Shown here piece by piece: positions 17,807 through 27,172 of a stretch of 64,000 bases of DNA. The notes beneath the pieces are model-generated. The model ran no database searches. It saw only the letters and a program-made list of their open reading frames with translations, and was not told where the DNA came from. Both the position numbers and the translations under genes were made by a program. The stretch covers positions 1 through 64,000 of the forward strand of contig QHXI01000066.1 of NCBI GenBank assembly GCA_003222895.1, in the 5' to 3' direction. The stretch's first letter is position 1, and the number at the start of each line of letters is the position of its first letter. The stretch comes from Acidobacteriota bacterium. GTDB lineage: Bacteria > Acidobacteriota > Blastocatellia > Pyrinomonadales > Pyrinomonadaceae.

Positions 17807-18217
17807 ATGAATCAATTCGTCAAGCGGTTGATGGTTGCGGGCCCGGCTCTTTTCTTATTCGCACTTCTTTTACTCGCGTTACCGGCATTCGCATCGCGCC
17901 CGAAAGCGATTCTTCAGTCACGCGCGACGAATGGCCAACCCAAAAAACGTTCTTCGTTAGCAGTCGATCTGTTCAGGAATAACTGCGCGCGTTGTCACGG
18001 CGCCGATGGTCGCGGTGATACGCCGCTCGGTCACACTTACAACACGCCGGATTTTACTGACGCTGAGTGGTGGCAGAAACACTCGAACATCACCGGCACC
18101 GGAAGTCTGATCTCGATCGTTACGCACGGCAAAGGCGGCATGCCCGCTTTTGGCAAGAAGCTGACGCGCCCGCAAATTCGTCTGCTGGTCAGTCATGTCA
18201 GAAAATTCAAACCGTAA
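17807..18217 (+). CDS. Small secreted monohaem cytochrome c
   Basis: A 136-residue exported cytochrome with signal peptide (MNQFVKRLMVAGPALFLFAL to AFASR) and one haem motif, NNCARCHGADGRGD. The later GGMPAFGKKLT segment supplies the expected axial Met region, and ALLVSHVRKF-like final helix closes a class I cytochrome c fold. It follows the pentahaem protein by 26 bp with AAAGGAG at 17785-17791, so it probably exchanges electrons with it. Its last 23 bp overlap the first GH13 gene. Confidence 0.85.
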   Translation: MNQFVKRLMVAGPALFLFALLLLALPAFASRPKAILQSRATNGQPKKRSSLAVDLFRNNCARCHGADGRGDTPLGHTYNTPDFTDAEWWQKHSNITGTGSLISIVTHGKGGMPAFGKKLTRPQIRLLVSHVRKFKP

Positions 18218-20123
18218 TGGGGATCGGGGTGTATTCGCACTGCAGTTGGGACCCGCGAAACTAATCGTCGCGCTGATAGCGATGATGATGCTCGGAGGAT
18301 TTACCCCGGCTGCTGCTCAAACGCCCACGATCTCGAAGGTCGAACCGCCGTCATGGTGGGTGAACGACACGCTCAACCCGGTGCGTTTGCTGGTGCGTGG
18401 AACGAATTTCACTAGCGCGCGCGTTCGGGCGACTCGACCACAGACCGTTGTCTCTGACATCAAAGTAAATCGCAGCGGAACGTATCTATTCGTCAATGTT
18501 CGCGTCAGCTTGTCGGCCAATCCCGGAGATTATCCGTTAATTATCGAGACCCCCCGCGGCCAAGCGAACATTCCGTTTCGCTTGAACGCGCCGCTGGATC
18601 GAACCAGCAATTTCCAGGGCATCAACAATGATGACGTGATCTACTTGATCATGACCGATCGTTTTTCTGACGGCGATCCTTCGAACAATTCACCCCCAGG
18701 CGCGCCAGCCGCAGCTTTCGATCGAAAGAATCCGCGCGCCTACCACGGCGGAGATTTTCGCGGCGTAATCAACCGTCTTTCATATTTGAAAGAACTTGGC
18801 GTAACTGCGATTTGGCTGACGCCGTGGTATGACAACTGGAATGGTGTCAAGACTTGTGACAAACCGTGGTGCCCGAGCACTTACTATCACGGCTATCACG
18901 CTACGGATTATTACGGCGTCGAAGATCATTTTGGCGACATGACAACTCTGCGCGAGCTGGTTGAGAAAGCTCACGCCCTCGGCTTGAAGGTGATTCAGGA
19001 TCAGGTGGCCAACCACATTGGCTCGCATCATCCGTGGGCCAGCGACTCGCCGCTCGACGATTGGTTCCACGGGACTGTGCAGAATCATCAGCTCGACAAA
19101 TTTCAAAACAGCGCACTGTTGTCGCCGCATGCGAATCTGACAGAAGTTCGCAATACGCTCGATGGCTGGTTCAGCGATGACATGCCCGACATGAATCAGG
19201 ACGAGCCGGAAGTCGCGCGCTACGAGATTCAGAACGCTCTGTGGTGGGTTGGCATTACCGGCATCGATGGCATTCGCCAGGACACGATTCAATACGTTCC
19301 TCGTCCGTTCATTCGCGATCTCGAAAACGCTTTGCATCGACAATATCCGCGGATGTGGATGGTCGGCGAAGTCTTCGAGCGCGACGCGGCGCAGACTGCT
19401 TTTTTCATCGGCGGGCACACCGGTTGGGACGGCATCGATACAAAGCTGGATTCAGATTTTGATTTCTCGCTTTGGAGCATTTCGCTTGCAGTCTTTACCG
19501 ATCGCCTGTCCATGCGCGCTTTGCGTGATCAGTTGAAATATGATGCGCTTTATCCTGATCCGGCAAAGCTGACGACGCTTACAAACAATCACGACACACG
19601 TCGGTTTATGTCACTGGAAGGCGCGACGCTCGAAGGCGCAATGCTGCACACGGCTTTTATGTTGACTGTGCGCGGCACGCCACAGCTCTATTCGGGTGAA
19701 GAAATCGCGATGGAAGGCAAAGACGATCCCGACAATCGGCGTGACTTTCCCGGCGGCTTTCCCGGAGACGAGCGCAATGCGTTTATGGCCGCCGGACGAA
19801 CAATGAATCAGCAGCGCATGTGGCAGTGGACGCACGATTGGATCGAGTTGAGACGCGCGCATTCGGCGTTGCGTCACGGAAAACTCATCGACCTGTTCTA
19901 TGACGACGATGCGTATGTCTATGCGCGGCAGGACAGAACTGAGACTGTGATCATCGCGCTTAATCGTTCATCGAATGAGAAGAAGATTCGAATTCCCGTG
20001 TCCTCGTTAGACGTCAGCGATAAAGTGCAGTTCGTTCCCATATTCGGAGGCAAAAGCCGTGTGAGCGCGAGCGGCGAAATCAGTGTTCCCGCAAAGACTG
20101 CGGTTGCGTTCACGCTCGGATGA
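18195..20123 (+). CDS. GH13 cyclomaltodextrinase/neopullulanase-like enzyme, secreted
   Basis: A 642-residue alpha-glucan hydrolase. A signal peptide ends near AAAQTP (residue 43). Residues 45-135 form the N-terminal immunoglobulin-like domain typical of cyclomaltodextrinases (KVEPPSWWVNDTLNPVRLLV). The catalytic barrel shows region I DQVANHI, region II GIDGIRQDT with nucleophile Asp363, region III GEVFE with acid/base Glu392 and region IV NNHDTRRF with Asp467. Family members cleave cyclodextrins, pullulan or short maltodextrins. It opens the maltodextrin cluster, overlapping the cytochrome gene by 23 bp and followed by malQ after 8 bp. A paralogue lies at 21697-23604. Confidence 0.9.
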   Translation: MSENSNRNGDRGVFALQLGPAKLIVALIAMMMLGGFTPAAAQTPTISKVEPPSWWVNDTLNPVRLLVRGTNFTSARVRATRPQTVVSDIKVNRSGTYLFVNVRVSLSANPGDYPLIIETPRGQANIPFRLNAPLDRTSNFQGINNDDVIYLIMTDRFSDGDPSNNSPPGAPAAAFDRKNPRAYHGGDFRGVINRLSYLKELGVTAIWLTPWYDNWNGVKTCDKPWCPSTYYHGYHATDYYGVEDHFGDMTTLRELVEKAHALGLKVIQDQVANHIGSHHPWASDSPLDDWFHGTVQNHQLDKFQNSALLSPHANLTEVRNTLDGWFSDDMPDMNQDEPEVARYEIQNALWWVGITGIDGIRQDTIQYVPRPFIRDLENALHRQYPRMWMVGEVFERDAAQTAFFIGGHTGWDGIDTKLDSDFDFSLWSISLAVFTDRLSMRALRDQLKYDALYPDPAKLTTLTNNHDTRRFMSLEGATLEGAMLHTAFMLTVRGTPQLYSGEEIAMEGKDDPDNRRDFPGGFPGDERNAFMAAGRTMNQQRMWQWTHDWIELRRAHSALRHGKLIDLFYDDDAYVYARQDRTETVIIALNRSSNEKKIRIPVSSLDVSDKVQFVPIFGGKSRVSASGEISVPAKTAVAFTLG

Positions 20124-20131
20124 AATAATCG

Positions 20132-21700
20132 ATGACCTTTCCCAGAGCCAGCGGCATTCTGCTTCATCCGACATCTTTGCCGGGCCGCTTTGGCATTGGC
20201 GACCTGGGACCTGCTGCGTATCGGTTCGCAAATTTTCTCCTGGCTAGCGGCCAGAGTCTGTGGCAGGTTCTGCCGCTTGGTCCAACGGGTTACGGCGATT
20301 CGCCTTACGCGTGCTACTCGGCCTTCGCGGGGAATACTCTGCTTATTAGTCCGGAAAAACTTTTTGAGGATGGCTTACTTAGTCGACCAGAGGTTGACGA
20401 CATTGCGTCTCTGGATGCTGAGAGAGTTGATTTCGGCCGCGCGCACGAAATCAAAGATAAGCTGTTGGCCCAAGCGTTCGCGCGTTATCAGCGCACGACC
20501 GACACCGAATTTCGCAGCGAGTTCGAAACTTTCGCTGAACAGAACTCTTCCTGGCTAAACGACTATGTGCTGTTTCGAGCACTGAAGACTGAGCACGACG
20601 GAAAAGCATGGCACCAGTGGGAACCGTCGATCGTGCGCCGCGAGCCAGCCGCGATGGCTCTGGCAAAACAGAAGCTTCACGATCAAATCGAGGCGCACAA
20701 ATTCGCGCAGTTTCTTTTCTTCAAGCAATGGTTCGAGCTGAAGGCTTATTGTAACGAGCGCGGCGTCAGTCTGATCGGTGACGTGCCGATCTTCGTCGCG
20801 CAGGATTCGTCGGATGTTTGGACCAATCCGGAACAATTTAAGCTGGATCACAACGGCATTCCAACGGTCGTCGCCGGCGTGCCGCCCGATTATTTCAGCG
20901 CCACGGGTCAGTTCTGGGGCAATCCTCTCTACAACTGGGAGCGCATGCTGGTTGACAGTTTCAAGTGGTGGATTGAACGTGTGCGCGCGATTTTGCAAAT
21001 GGTTGACATCGCGCGCATCGATCACTTTCGCGGATTCGCGGCCTGCTGGGAAATTCCCGGCGGCGATACGACGGCGGAGCGCGGTCGTTGGGTCGAAGTC
21101 CCTGGCAGGGAACTATTCACGGCGATTCGAAAGGCCTTGCGTGAACTTCCAATCATCGCTGAAGACCTCGGCGTGATAACTCCTGATGTTGAGAAGTTAC
21201 GAGACGGTTTTGGTTTTCCTGGGATGCGCATTCTTCAATTCGCGTTTAGCAGCGACACGAAGAATATCGATCTGCCGCACAACTACCATCACAATGTCGT
21301 TGTTTACACGGGCACGCACGACAACGACACAACCGTTGGCTGGTTCAATAGTGTTGCCGGAGCCGGTTCGACGCGCTCGGCCGAACAGATCGCCGCCGAA
21401 AGAGCTCTCTGTTTGAAGTATCTCAATAGTGACGGCGCCGAGATTCACTGGGATTTCATTCGCGCCGTGCTGGCATCCGTGGCCGACACAGCGATTCTGC
21501 CGTTGCAGGATCTGCTCGGCTTAGGAACAGAAGCGCGCATGAATCTGCCAAACAGTACCCAGGGAAATTGGATGTGGAGATTTCGCGAAGGCGCGTTAAC
21601 GGAACAGCACGCCGGGCGATTGAGAGAAATGACCGACACATACGGCCGCGTTCGGCGTCATGAAGTTGAAAGCATTAAGTTGGATCACGACAAGGAATGA
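20132..21700 (+). CDS. malQ: 4-alpha-glucanotransferase (GH77)
   Basis: A 522-residue amylomaltase that moves alpha-1,4-glucan segments between maltodextrins, releasing glucose and longer chains in the cytoplasm. The N-terminus RASGILLHPTSLPGRFGIGD is the classic GH77 start, and the catalytic motifs are present: nucleophile Asp in DIARIDHFRGF, acid/base Glu in PIIAEDLG and the third Asp in GTHDNDTT. There is no signal peptide, unlike the flanking GH13 enzymes. The length is normal for bacterial MalQ of the plant/Thermus type. Its stop overlaps the next GH13 start by ATGA, showing tight translational coupling. Confidence 0.95.
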   Translation: MTFPRASGILLHPTSLPGRFGIGDLGPAAYRFANFLLASGQSLWQVLPLGPTGYGDSPYACYSAFAGNTLLISPEKLFEDGLLSRPEVDDIASLDAERVDFGRAHEIKDKLLAQAFARYQRTTDTEFRSEFETFAEQNSSWLNDYVLFRALKTEHDGKAWHQWEPSIVRREPAAMALAKQKLHDQIEAHKFAQFLFFKQWFELKAYCNERGVSLIGDVPIFVAQDSSDVWTNPEQFKLDHNGIPTVVAGVPPDYFSATGQFWGNPLYNWERMLVDSFKWWIERVRAILQMVDIARIDHFRGFAACWEIPGGDTTAERGRWVEVPGRELFTAIRKALRELPIIAEDLGVITPDVEKLRDGFGFPGMRILQFAFSSDTKNIDLPHNYHHNVVVYTGTHDNDTTVGWFNSVAGAGSTRSAEQIAAERALCLKYLNSDGAEIHWDFIRAVLASVADTAILPLQDLLGLGTEARMNLPNSTQGNWMWRFREGALTEQHAGRLREMTDTYGRVRRHEVESIKLDHDKE

Positions 21701-23604
21701 GAGCTCCAGCACAAATAATCCTGCGACTGCTCTTGCTGACAACGTGTCTTGCGCCGTTGGGTATGATCGCGCGCGCGCAGTCGCCCGAAGTTTTGAAAGT
21801 CGAGCCGCCGAGTTGGTGGGCCGGCAGTTCGATCAATCCGGTGCGCTTGCTGATTCGAGGTCATAATCTTAAAGGCGCGCGCGTAACAACTTCGAATGCA
21901 GCCCTGCAAGTCGGTCCCGTCAAAGTTAACCCGGCAGGAACTTATCTCTTCGTCGACGTGTCGATTGGCCGGCTGCCAAAGCCTGGAAATTATCACCTGC
22001 AGGTAACAACCAGAAATGGATCGAGCGACGCTAACTTTGAAGTTTTGCCGCCGCTCTCTCGAGCCGGAAATTTTCAGGGCTTCACTAATGACGACGTGAT
22101 CTATTTGATCATGACTGATCGTTTCAGCGACGGCGATTCGTCGAACAATGATCCTGACGAGTCAGCGGGTCTTTATGATCGCTCCAAAACTCGTTACTAC
22201 CATGGCGGCGACTTTGAAGGTGTTATCAAGCACCTGCCATATTTGAAGCAGTTAGGTGTGACTTCGATTTGGCTGACACCATGGTACGACAACGTCAATC
22301 ACCTGAACGAGCGCGAGGAGTATCCCGAGCAGCCGGGCGGCCCTAAACGTCCGATCACGGATTATCACGGTTACGGCCCAGTCGATTTTTACGGCGTCGA
22401 AGAGCATTTCGGCACGCTGGCAAAATTGCGCGAACTCGTCGAAACAGCGCATCGACTGGGAATCAAAATCATTCAGGATGAAGTCGCAAACCACACTGGG
22501 CCATATCATCCATGGGCGAAAGATCCGCCGACACCGACATGGTTCAATGGAACTGAGGCCAAGCATCTCGCGAATGTTTGGCAGACCTGGTCGGTGCGCG
22601 ATCCGCACGCGACGCCGCAAGTATCGCGCGAAACGCTCGATGGTTGGTTCATCGATATCCTGCCCGATCTGAATCAGAACGATCCTGAGGTCGCGCGCTA
22701 TCTGATTCAAAACACTCTTTGGTGGATCGGCGTCACCGGCGTCGATGCGATCCGGCAAGATACTTTTCAATATGTGCCGCGCACGTTCTGGCGTCGGTGG
22801 ATGACGGCCATCAAGCGCGAATATCCGAAAGTGAATGTCGTCGGCGAAGTTCTGGACGGCGATGTCGCGCACACTTCGTTTTTCCAGGGAGGACGCGCGC
22901 GATATGACGGCATCGATGATCGATTAGACACGCTATTCGATTTTCCTTTGATGTATCCACTGCGGCGCGCCTTTGCGGAAGGCAGAGACATTCGCGAATT
23001 GCCGAAGACTCTCGCGAGCGATCCGCTCTATCCAAATGCCAGTGTGTTGGCGCCGCTGATCGGAAATCACGACGTGAAGCGGTTCATGAGCGAGCCTGGC
23101 GCGACGATAGAAGGTTTGCAGATGGCGCAGACGCTCATCATGACGATGCGTGGCACGCCGCAGCTTTATTATGGCGACGAGATCGCGATGGCCGGTGGCG
23201 ACGATCCCGATAATCGCAGGGATTTTCCCGGCGGTTTCCCCGCTGACGGTATCGATGCGTTCACAACGCGCAATGCGAGTCAGCAAAAAGTATTCGAGCA
23301 CCAGAAGCTGCTGGGGCAACTACGAGCTGACCTCGAGCCGCTGCGCCGGGGAAACCTGCTGAATCTCTTTACGTCGCCTCATCAGTACGTATACGCGCGC
23401 AATACGGCAACGGCGTCGGTGATCGTGGCTTTTAATAACGATAAGAAGTCGGCCGCGATTGAATTCAGCGTGGCCGACACGAGCCTGCGAAACGGCGTGA
23501 CGCTGATTGATCGACTAGGCAATTCGAAGAATGTCTCCGTCGCAAGCGGAATGTTAAAGCTCGAATTGGCGGCGCAATCCTCGGCGATTTTGGTGAAGAA
23601 ATAG
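21697..23604 (+). CDS. GH13 cyclomaltodextrinase/neopullulanase-like enzyme, secreted (paralogue)
   Basis: A 635-residue enzyme closely similar to the product of 18195-20123. A signal peptide ends near RAQSPE; the N-terminal Ig-like domain (KVEPPSWWAGSSINPVRLLI) and all four GH13 regions are present (DEVANHTG, GVDAIRQDT, GEVLDG, GNHDVKRF). The two copies differ mainly in the loop after TPWYDN, which here carries LNEREEYPEQPGGPKR and in the first copy a pair of Cys residues, so substrate preference may differ. The arrangement of two paralogues around malQ points to tandem duplication followed by divergence. Confidence 0.9.
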   Translation: MRAPAQIILRLLLLTTCLAPLGMIARAQSPEVLKVEPPSWWAGSSINPVRLLIRGHNLKGARVTTSNAALQVGPVKVNPAGTYLFVDVSIGRLPKPGNYHLQVTTRNGSSDANFEVLPPLSRAGNFQGFTNDDVIYLIMTDRFSDGDSSNNDPDESAGLYDRSKTRYYHGGDFEGVIKHLPYLKQLGVTSIWLTPWYDNVNHLNEREEYPEQPGGPKRPITDYHGYGPVDFYGVEEHFGTLAKLRELVETAHRLGIKIIQDEVANHTGPYHPWAKDPPTPTWFNGTEAKHLANVWQTWSVRDPHATPQVSRETLDGWFIDILPDLNQNDPEVARYLIQNTLWWIGVTGVDAIRQDTFQYVPRTFWRRWMTAIKREYPKVNVVGEVLDGDVAHTSFFQGGRARYDGIDDRLDTLFDFPLMYPLRRAFAEGRDIRELPKTLASDPLYPNASVLAPLIGNHDVKRFMSEPGATIEGLQMAQTLIMTMRGTPQLYYGDEIAMAGGDDPDNRRDFPGGFPADGIDAFTTRNASQQKVFEHQKLLGQLRADLEPLRRGNLLNLFTSPHQYVYARNTATASVIVAFNNDKKSAAIEFSVADTSLRNGVTLIDRLGNSKNVSVASGMLKLELAAQSSAILVKK

Positions 23605-23606
23605 TG

Positions 23607-24329
23607 ATGTTGAAGACCAAGCCGCTCACAGATCAAGTTGCGCTCGTAACTGGCGGCGGCACGGGCATTGGTCGCGCCTTCACTGAAGCACTCGCACGCG
23701 CCGGGGCCCGCGTGGTTATTGCTTCGAGACGTCAGGAGGTATTGAATGAAACAGCCGCAAAGGTCAACGAGAATGTCGGAGACGAACGCGTGTTTGCTTA
23801 TGCGTTCGACATCCGGCAGCGCGATCACATTGATTTATTGGTCGGACACGTTATCGAACGATTCGGCGCTGTCGATGTTCTCGTGAACAACTCAGGCCTT
23901 GCTGTTCCCGAGACAGTCGATCAAATCACCGAAGACGGTTGGGACAAAGTCATGGATACGAACCTACGCGGCGTGATGCAATTGGTTCGTTCCTGCTTGC
24001 CGCACATGACAAGGAATAACTTTGGCGACATCGTGAATGTTTCTTCGCAAGCGGGAAAGCATGGCTATGCTGATGTGCCGTCGTATTGCGCTTCAAAGTT
24101 TGGCCTGCTCGGTTACGCCGAAGCGCTGCGCGATCACGTCAGGAAGACAGGCGCGAACATTCGCGTCTTCAATTTCTGTCCGGGACTGGTCGATGTCGAA
24201 AACACGGCCCCTGATGCCGAACCGAAACCCGGATTCATTCACGTCAAGAGCATGGCAAAGACTTTGATGTATGCGTTGTCGCTGGATCGAAATGTGGTGT
24301 TGGAAGACATAAATATTTACGCGAGATAG
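23607..24329 (+). CDS. Short-chain dehydrogenase/reductase (SDR)
   Basis: A 240-residue classical SDR with the cofactor loop TGGGTGIGRAF, the NNSG motif, catalytic Ser in VNVSSQAG and YCASKFG (Tyr-x-x-x-Lys). An Asp or basic residue pattern after beta-2 (VIASRRQEV) suggests NADP(H) use. Substrate is unknown; sugar or keto-ester reduction would fit the neighbourhood. GTG 23604 and ATG 23607 are adjacent possible starts; ATG is taken. It is preceded with no gap by the second GH13 gene and followed 11 bp later by the sugar transporter. Confidence 0.9.
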   Translation: MLKTKPLTDQVALVTGGGTGIGRAFTEALARAGARVVIASRRQEVLNETAAKVNENVGDERVFAYAFDIRQRDHIDLLVGHVIERFGAVDVLVNNSGLAVPETVDQITEDGWDKVMDTNLRGVMQLVRSCLPHMTRNNFGDIVNVSSQAGKHGYADVPSYCASKFGLLGYAEALRDHVRKTGANIRVFNFCPGLVDVENTAPDAEPKPGFIHVKSMAKTLMYALSLDRNVVLEDINIYAR

Positions 24330-24340
24330 AAGGAGCGAGC

Positions 24341-25771
24341 ATGAACAAACCACGCATGAGCTTCTGGCAAATCTGGAACATGAGTTTCGGATTTCTCGGT
24401 ATTCAGTTTGGCTGGGGCCTACAGCTCGCGAACATGAGCGGCATCTACACGTACCTCGGCGCAAAGCCTGAACAGGTGCCGATCCTCTGGCTGGCCGGAC
24501 CCGTCACTGGTTTACTGGTCCAACCGATCATTGGATCAATGAGCGATCGCACCTGGAATCGCCTGGGCCGTCGTCGTCCTTACTTTCTGACGGGAGCGAT
24601 TCTTGCGAGCATCGCGCTCTTCTTCATGCCTGACTCGTCTTTGTTGTGGATGGCGGCAGGTCTGCTCTGGATTTTGGATGCGAACATCAACGTCAGCATG
24701 GAACCATTTCGAGCGTTCGTGGCTGACAAGCTCAGCGTCGATCAACGAACTGCTGGGTTTGCCATGCAGAGTTTCTTCATTGGCATCGGCGCCACGCTCG
24801 CGAACATTCTTCCGTACATTTTCCGGCGCATGCATGTTGACGATCGCGCCGCCAACGCGACGTCAGCAGCGCCTGTGATTCCCGCGAGCGTTAACTACTC
24901 ATTCAAGATTGGCGCGGTTGCTTTTCTCATCTGCGTGCTTTGGACCGTCATTACAACCAAAGAATTTCCGCCAGAAAACATGGTCGAGTTCGAGCGCAAG
25001 CGGAAAGAACGCAAGGGCATCAGCGCGACGATTTCAGAGGTCGCGCAAGCGTTGCGCGAAATGCCGGTAACGATGAAACAACTCGCCGTGGTGCAATTCT
25101 TCACGTGGCTGGGTCTGTTCTGCATGTGGATGTTTTTTGGCTTGATGACGTCTTATCATGTGTTCGGCGCGAAGAATGAACATGATCCGCGCTTCACGGA
25201 CGGGCAGGCGTGGGGCGGCAATGCGTTTGCGGTTTACTCGATCGTTTGCTTCGTGGTCGCGTTTCTGCTGCCGCCGCTGGCGCGCGCAACCAGCCGCAAA
25301 ATAGTCCATGCCACGGCTCTAATATGTGGAGCGATCGGATTGCTGTCGGTTTACCTGATTCACGACAAAACAATTCTGTTATTGACCATGGTCGGCGTAG
25401 GAATCGCGTGGGCGTCGATACTCGCGATGCCTTACGCAATCCTCTCGGGCGCGATTCCCGGAGCGCGCATGGGCGTCTACATGGGCATCTTTAATTTCTT
25501 CATTGTCATTCCAGAGATCATCGCGTCGTTTGCTTTCGGTCCGGTGATTCGCGCGATCTTTGGCCCGGACAATCCGCGTTCGCCGATGTTCGTGGTGATG
25601 GCCGGCGGCGTGTTTCTTGGTCTCGCTGCAATCAGTGTTCTTCTGGTCAAGGATGTAGCCGACAAGAATGTTCCGGCGGATGCGGTCATTGCCGCCGACG
25701 AGGAAGAGTTGTTGACGTTGCCCGAATCTGCGCAGCCCGTGCCGAGCACTGGATTAATTGATAAGGATTAG
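24341..25771 (+). CDS. MFS transporter, SLC45/GPH-like sugar carrier
   Basis: A 476-residue inner membrane carrier with about twelve hydrophobic helices. The start [20 protein letters not shown] and the loop [17 protein letters not shown] are typical of bacterial relatives of the SLC45/sucrose-proton family, which import maltose, sucrose or related disaccharides. AAGGAG lies 6-7 bp before ATG 24341. Position among amylases and before a glucokinase supports maltose or maltodextrin uptake by proton symport; the exact sugar is inferred. Confidence 0.88.
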   Translation: MNKPRMSFWQIWNMSFGFLGIQFGWGLQLANMSGIYTYLGAKPEQVPILWLAGPVTGLLVQPIIGSMSDRTWNRLGRRRPYFLTGAILASIALFFMPDSSLLWMAAGLLWILDANINVSMEPFRAFVADKLSVDQRTAGFAMQSFFIGIGATLANILPYIFRRMHVDDRAANATSAAPVIPASVNYSFKIGAVAFLICVLWTVITTKEFPPENMVEFERKRKERKGISATISEVAQALREMPVTMKQLAVVQFFTWLGLFCMWMFFGLMTSYHVFGAKNEHDPRFTDGQAWGGNAFAVYSIVCFVVAFLLPPLARATSRKIVHATALICGAIGLLSVYLIHDKTILLLTMVGVGIAWASILAMPYAILSGAIPGARMGVYMGIFNFFIVIPEIIASFAFGPVIRAIFGPDNPRSPMFVVMAGGVFLGLAAISVLLVKDVADKNVPADAVIAADEEELLTLPESAQPVPSTGLIDKD

Positions 25772-25781
25772 GAGGAGAGCA

Positions 25782-27155
25782 GTGGCCAGAAAGTTCTGCA
25801 TAGCTGTCTTTACATCGCTCGTGATCGTGGTCATGGTTACGAGCGCGGATGGGTGCTCATGCGCGGGCGGCTCGAGCCCCTGCCAGGAATACGGCCGGGT
25901 TTCGGCTGTCTTCGTCGGTACGCCTATCGCTGTGCGAACGGTTCCGCGACCGGCGAACACTGACAGCGACGAGTACTGGGCGCCGAGGACCTTCACGTTC
26001 TCTGTCGAGACTTCATTCCTCGGACTGGCAGCAACAGAAGCGGAAGTGTCAACCGGATTGGGCGGAGGCGACTGCGGCTATGACTTCACACTTGGGCGAC
26101 GTTATGTCGTCTACGCTTACAAGTCAGCAAAGAGCGGCAAGCTAGTAACAAGCATATGTACTCGCACAAATCCGTTCGAGAAGGCGAGTGAAGATGTTGA
26201 GTTCCTTCGCTCGCTGCGATCGCGGCAACCCGGCGTCAACATTTCCGGTGAGGTCAGACGCATGCGACGGAGCGTTGACGGCAATCCAATCTCTACTGGG
26301 CCTTTGCCGGATTTCACTCTGATCATCGAAGGCGAGAATGATCGCCGAGAAATTCGCACCGACACTGATGGTAGATTCAGCTTGACGGGTCTGTCGCCCG
26401 GCAAATTCAAAATCAAACTCCAGTTGCCCGATGAACTGACCACGTATAAGGCGGAACAGGAAATCACCGTCGCCGATCGAGGCTGCGCCACGGTTAACTA
26501 CTCTGTTGTTGATAATGGACGATTAAGTGGTCGAGTGATGGATCCAAATGGCCAACCAGCCGCCGGTGTGCTGCTGGTGCTGATGGACAAGGATCATAGC
26601 GACCCAACGACCAACTGGGGAAAGCTCGTCAACGCTGATAAGGAGGGACAATTTAGTTTTTCCGCATTGCCATCCGGACAGTATTTGTTGGCAGTAAACC
26701 TCAATCGATTTCCCCAGCCGAACGATCCTACTAACGCATATCCTCGCACCTATTATCCTGGAGTGACCGACGCCTCAAAGGCGGAAGTTATCACCTTGGG
26801 GATTGGCGAAAACCTGAGTGACTTCAATTTCCGACTGCCGACGCGACGAGAGCCAAGTACTATCACCGGCAAAGTAGTTTGGAATGACGGCACGCCAGTG
26901 ATGAATGCGGGAATCAGTTTTCGAGAGGTCACCTATCACGACCCGGGAATTAACAATGGCATTCAAGCTGACGATCAGGGGTATTTCACTATCAATGCCT
27001 TCATCGGACAGACGTTTGTAATCGAGGCGCGAAGCAACCGCCCATATGACGGCAACCCGCGACATTTTGTGCCGATGGAACGTGTGGAGCCGTTGCGCGT
27101 AGTCGTATCTAATCCAACTGAAGTCGTGAAGATAGTAATCACAAGATTGAGGTGA
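25782..27155 (+). CDS. Secreted TIMP-like domain protein with carboxypeptidase-regulatory repeats
   Basis: About 457 residues. The start is GTG 25782, decided by the excellent AGGAGG at 25770-25775; the TTG at 25758 lies inside the preceding gene. A signal peptide ends around ADGCSCAGG, giving a mature N-terminal Cys-rich domain (GCSCAGG, GGGDCGYDF, SICTRTNPF) like tissue inhibitors of metalloproteinases. Several carboxypeptidase-regulatory or SpaA-like beta-sandwiches follow (ISGEVRRMRR, LSGRVMDPNGQPAAGV, ITGKVVWNDGTPV). Its role in a starch operon is unclear: adhesion, protease inhibition or assembly of surface enzymes are all possible. Confidence 0.8.
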   Translation: MARKFCIAVFTSLVIVVMVTSADGCSCAGGSSPCQEYGRVSAVFVGTPIAVRTVPRPANTDSDEYWAPRTFTFSVETSFLGLAATEAEVSTGLGGGDCGYDFTLGRRYVVYAYKSAKSGKLVTSICTRTNPFEKASEDVEFLRSLRSRQPGVNISGEVRRMRRSVDGNPISTGPLPDFTLIIEGENDRREIRTDTDGRFSLTGLSPGKFKIKLQLPDELTTYKAEQEITVADRGCATVNYSVVDNGRLSGRVMDPNGQPAAGVLLVLMDKDHSDPTTNWGKLVNADKEGQFSFSALPSGQYLLAVNLNRFPQPNDPTNAYPRTYYPGVTDASKAEVITLGIGENLSDFNFRLPTRREPSTITGKVVWNDGTPVMNAGISFREVTYHDPGINNGIQADDQGYFTINAFIGQTFVIEARSNRPYDGNPRHFVPMERVEPLRVVVSNPTEVVKIVITRLR

Positions 27156-27172
27156 CAAAGCTGCATACAGAA

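Noticed and set aside
17794-17982. Small ORF with ATG right after AAAGGAG, ahead of the monohaem cytochrome
   Set aside because: The overlapping frame from 17807 has a signal peptide and haem motif; the small ORF shows nothing protein-like.
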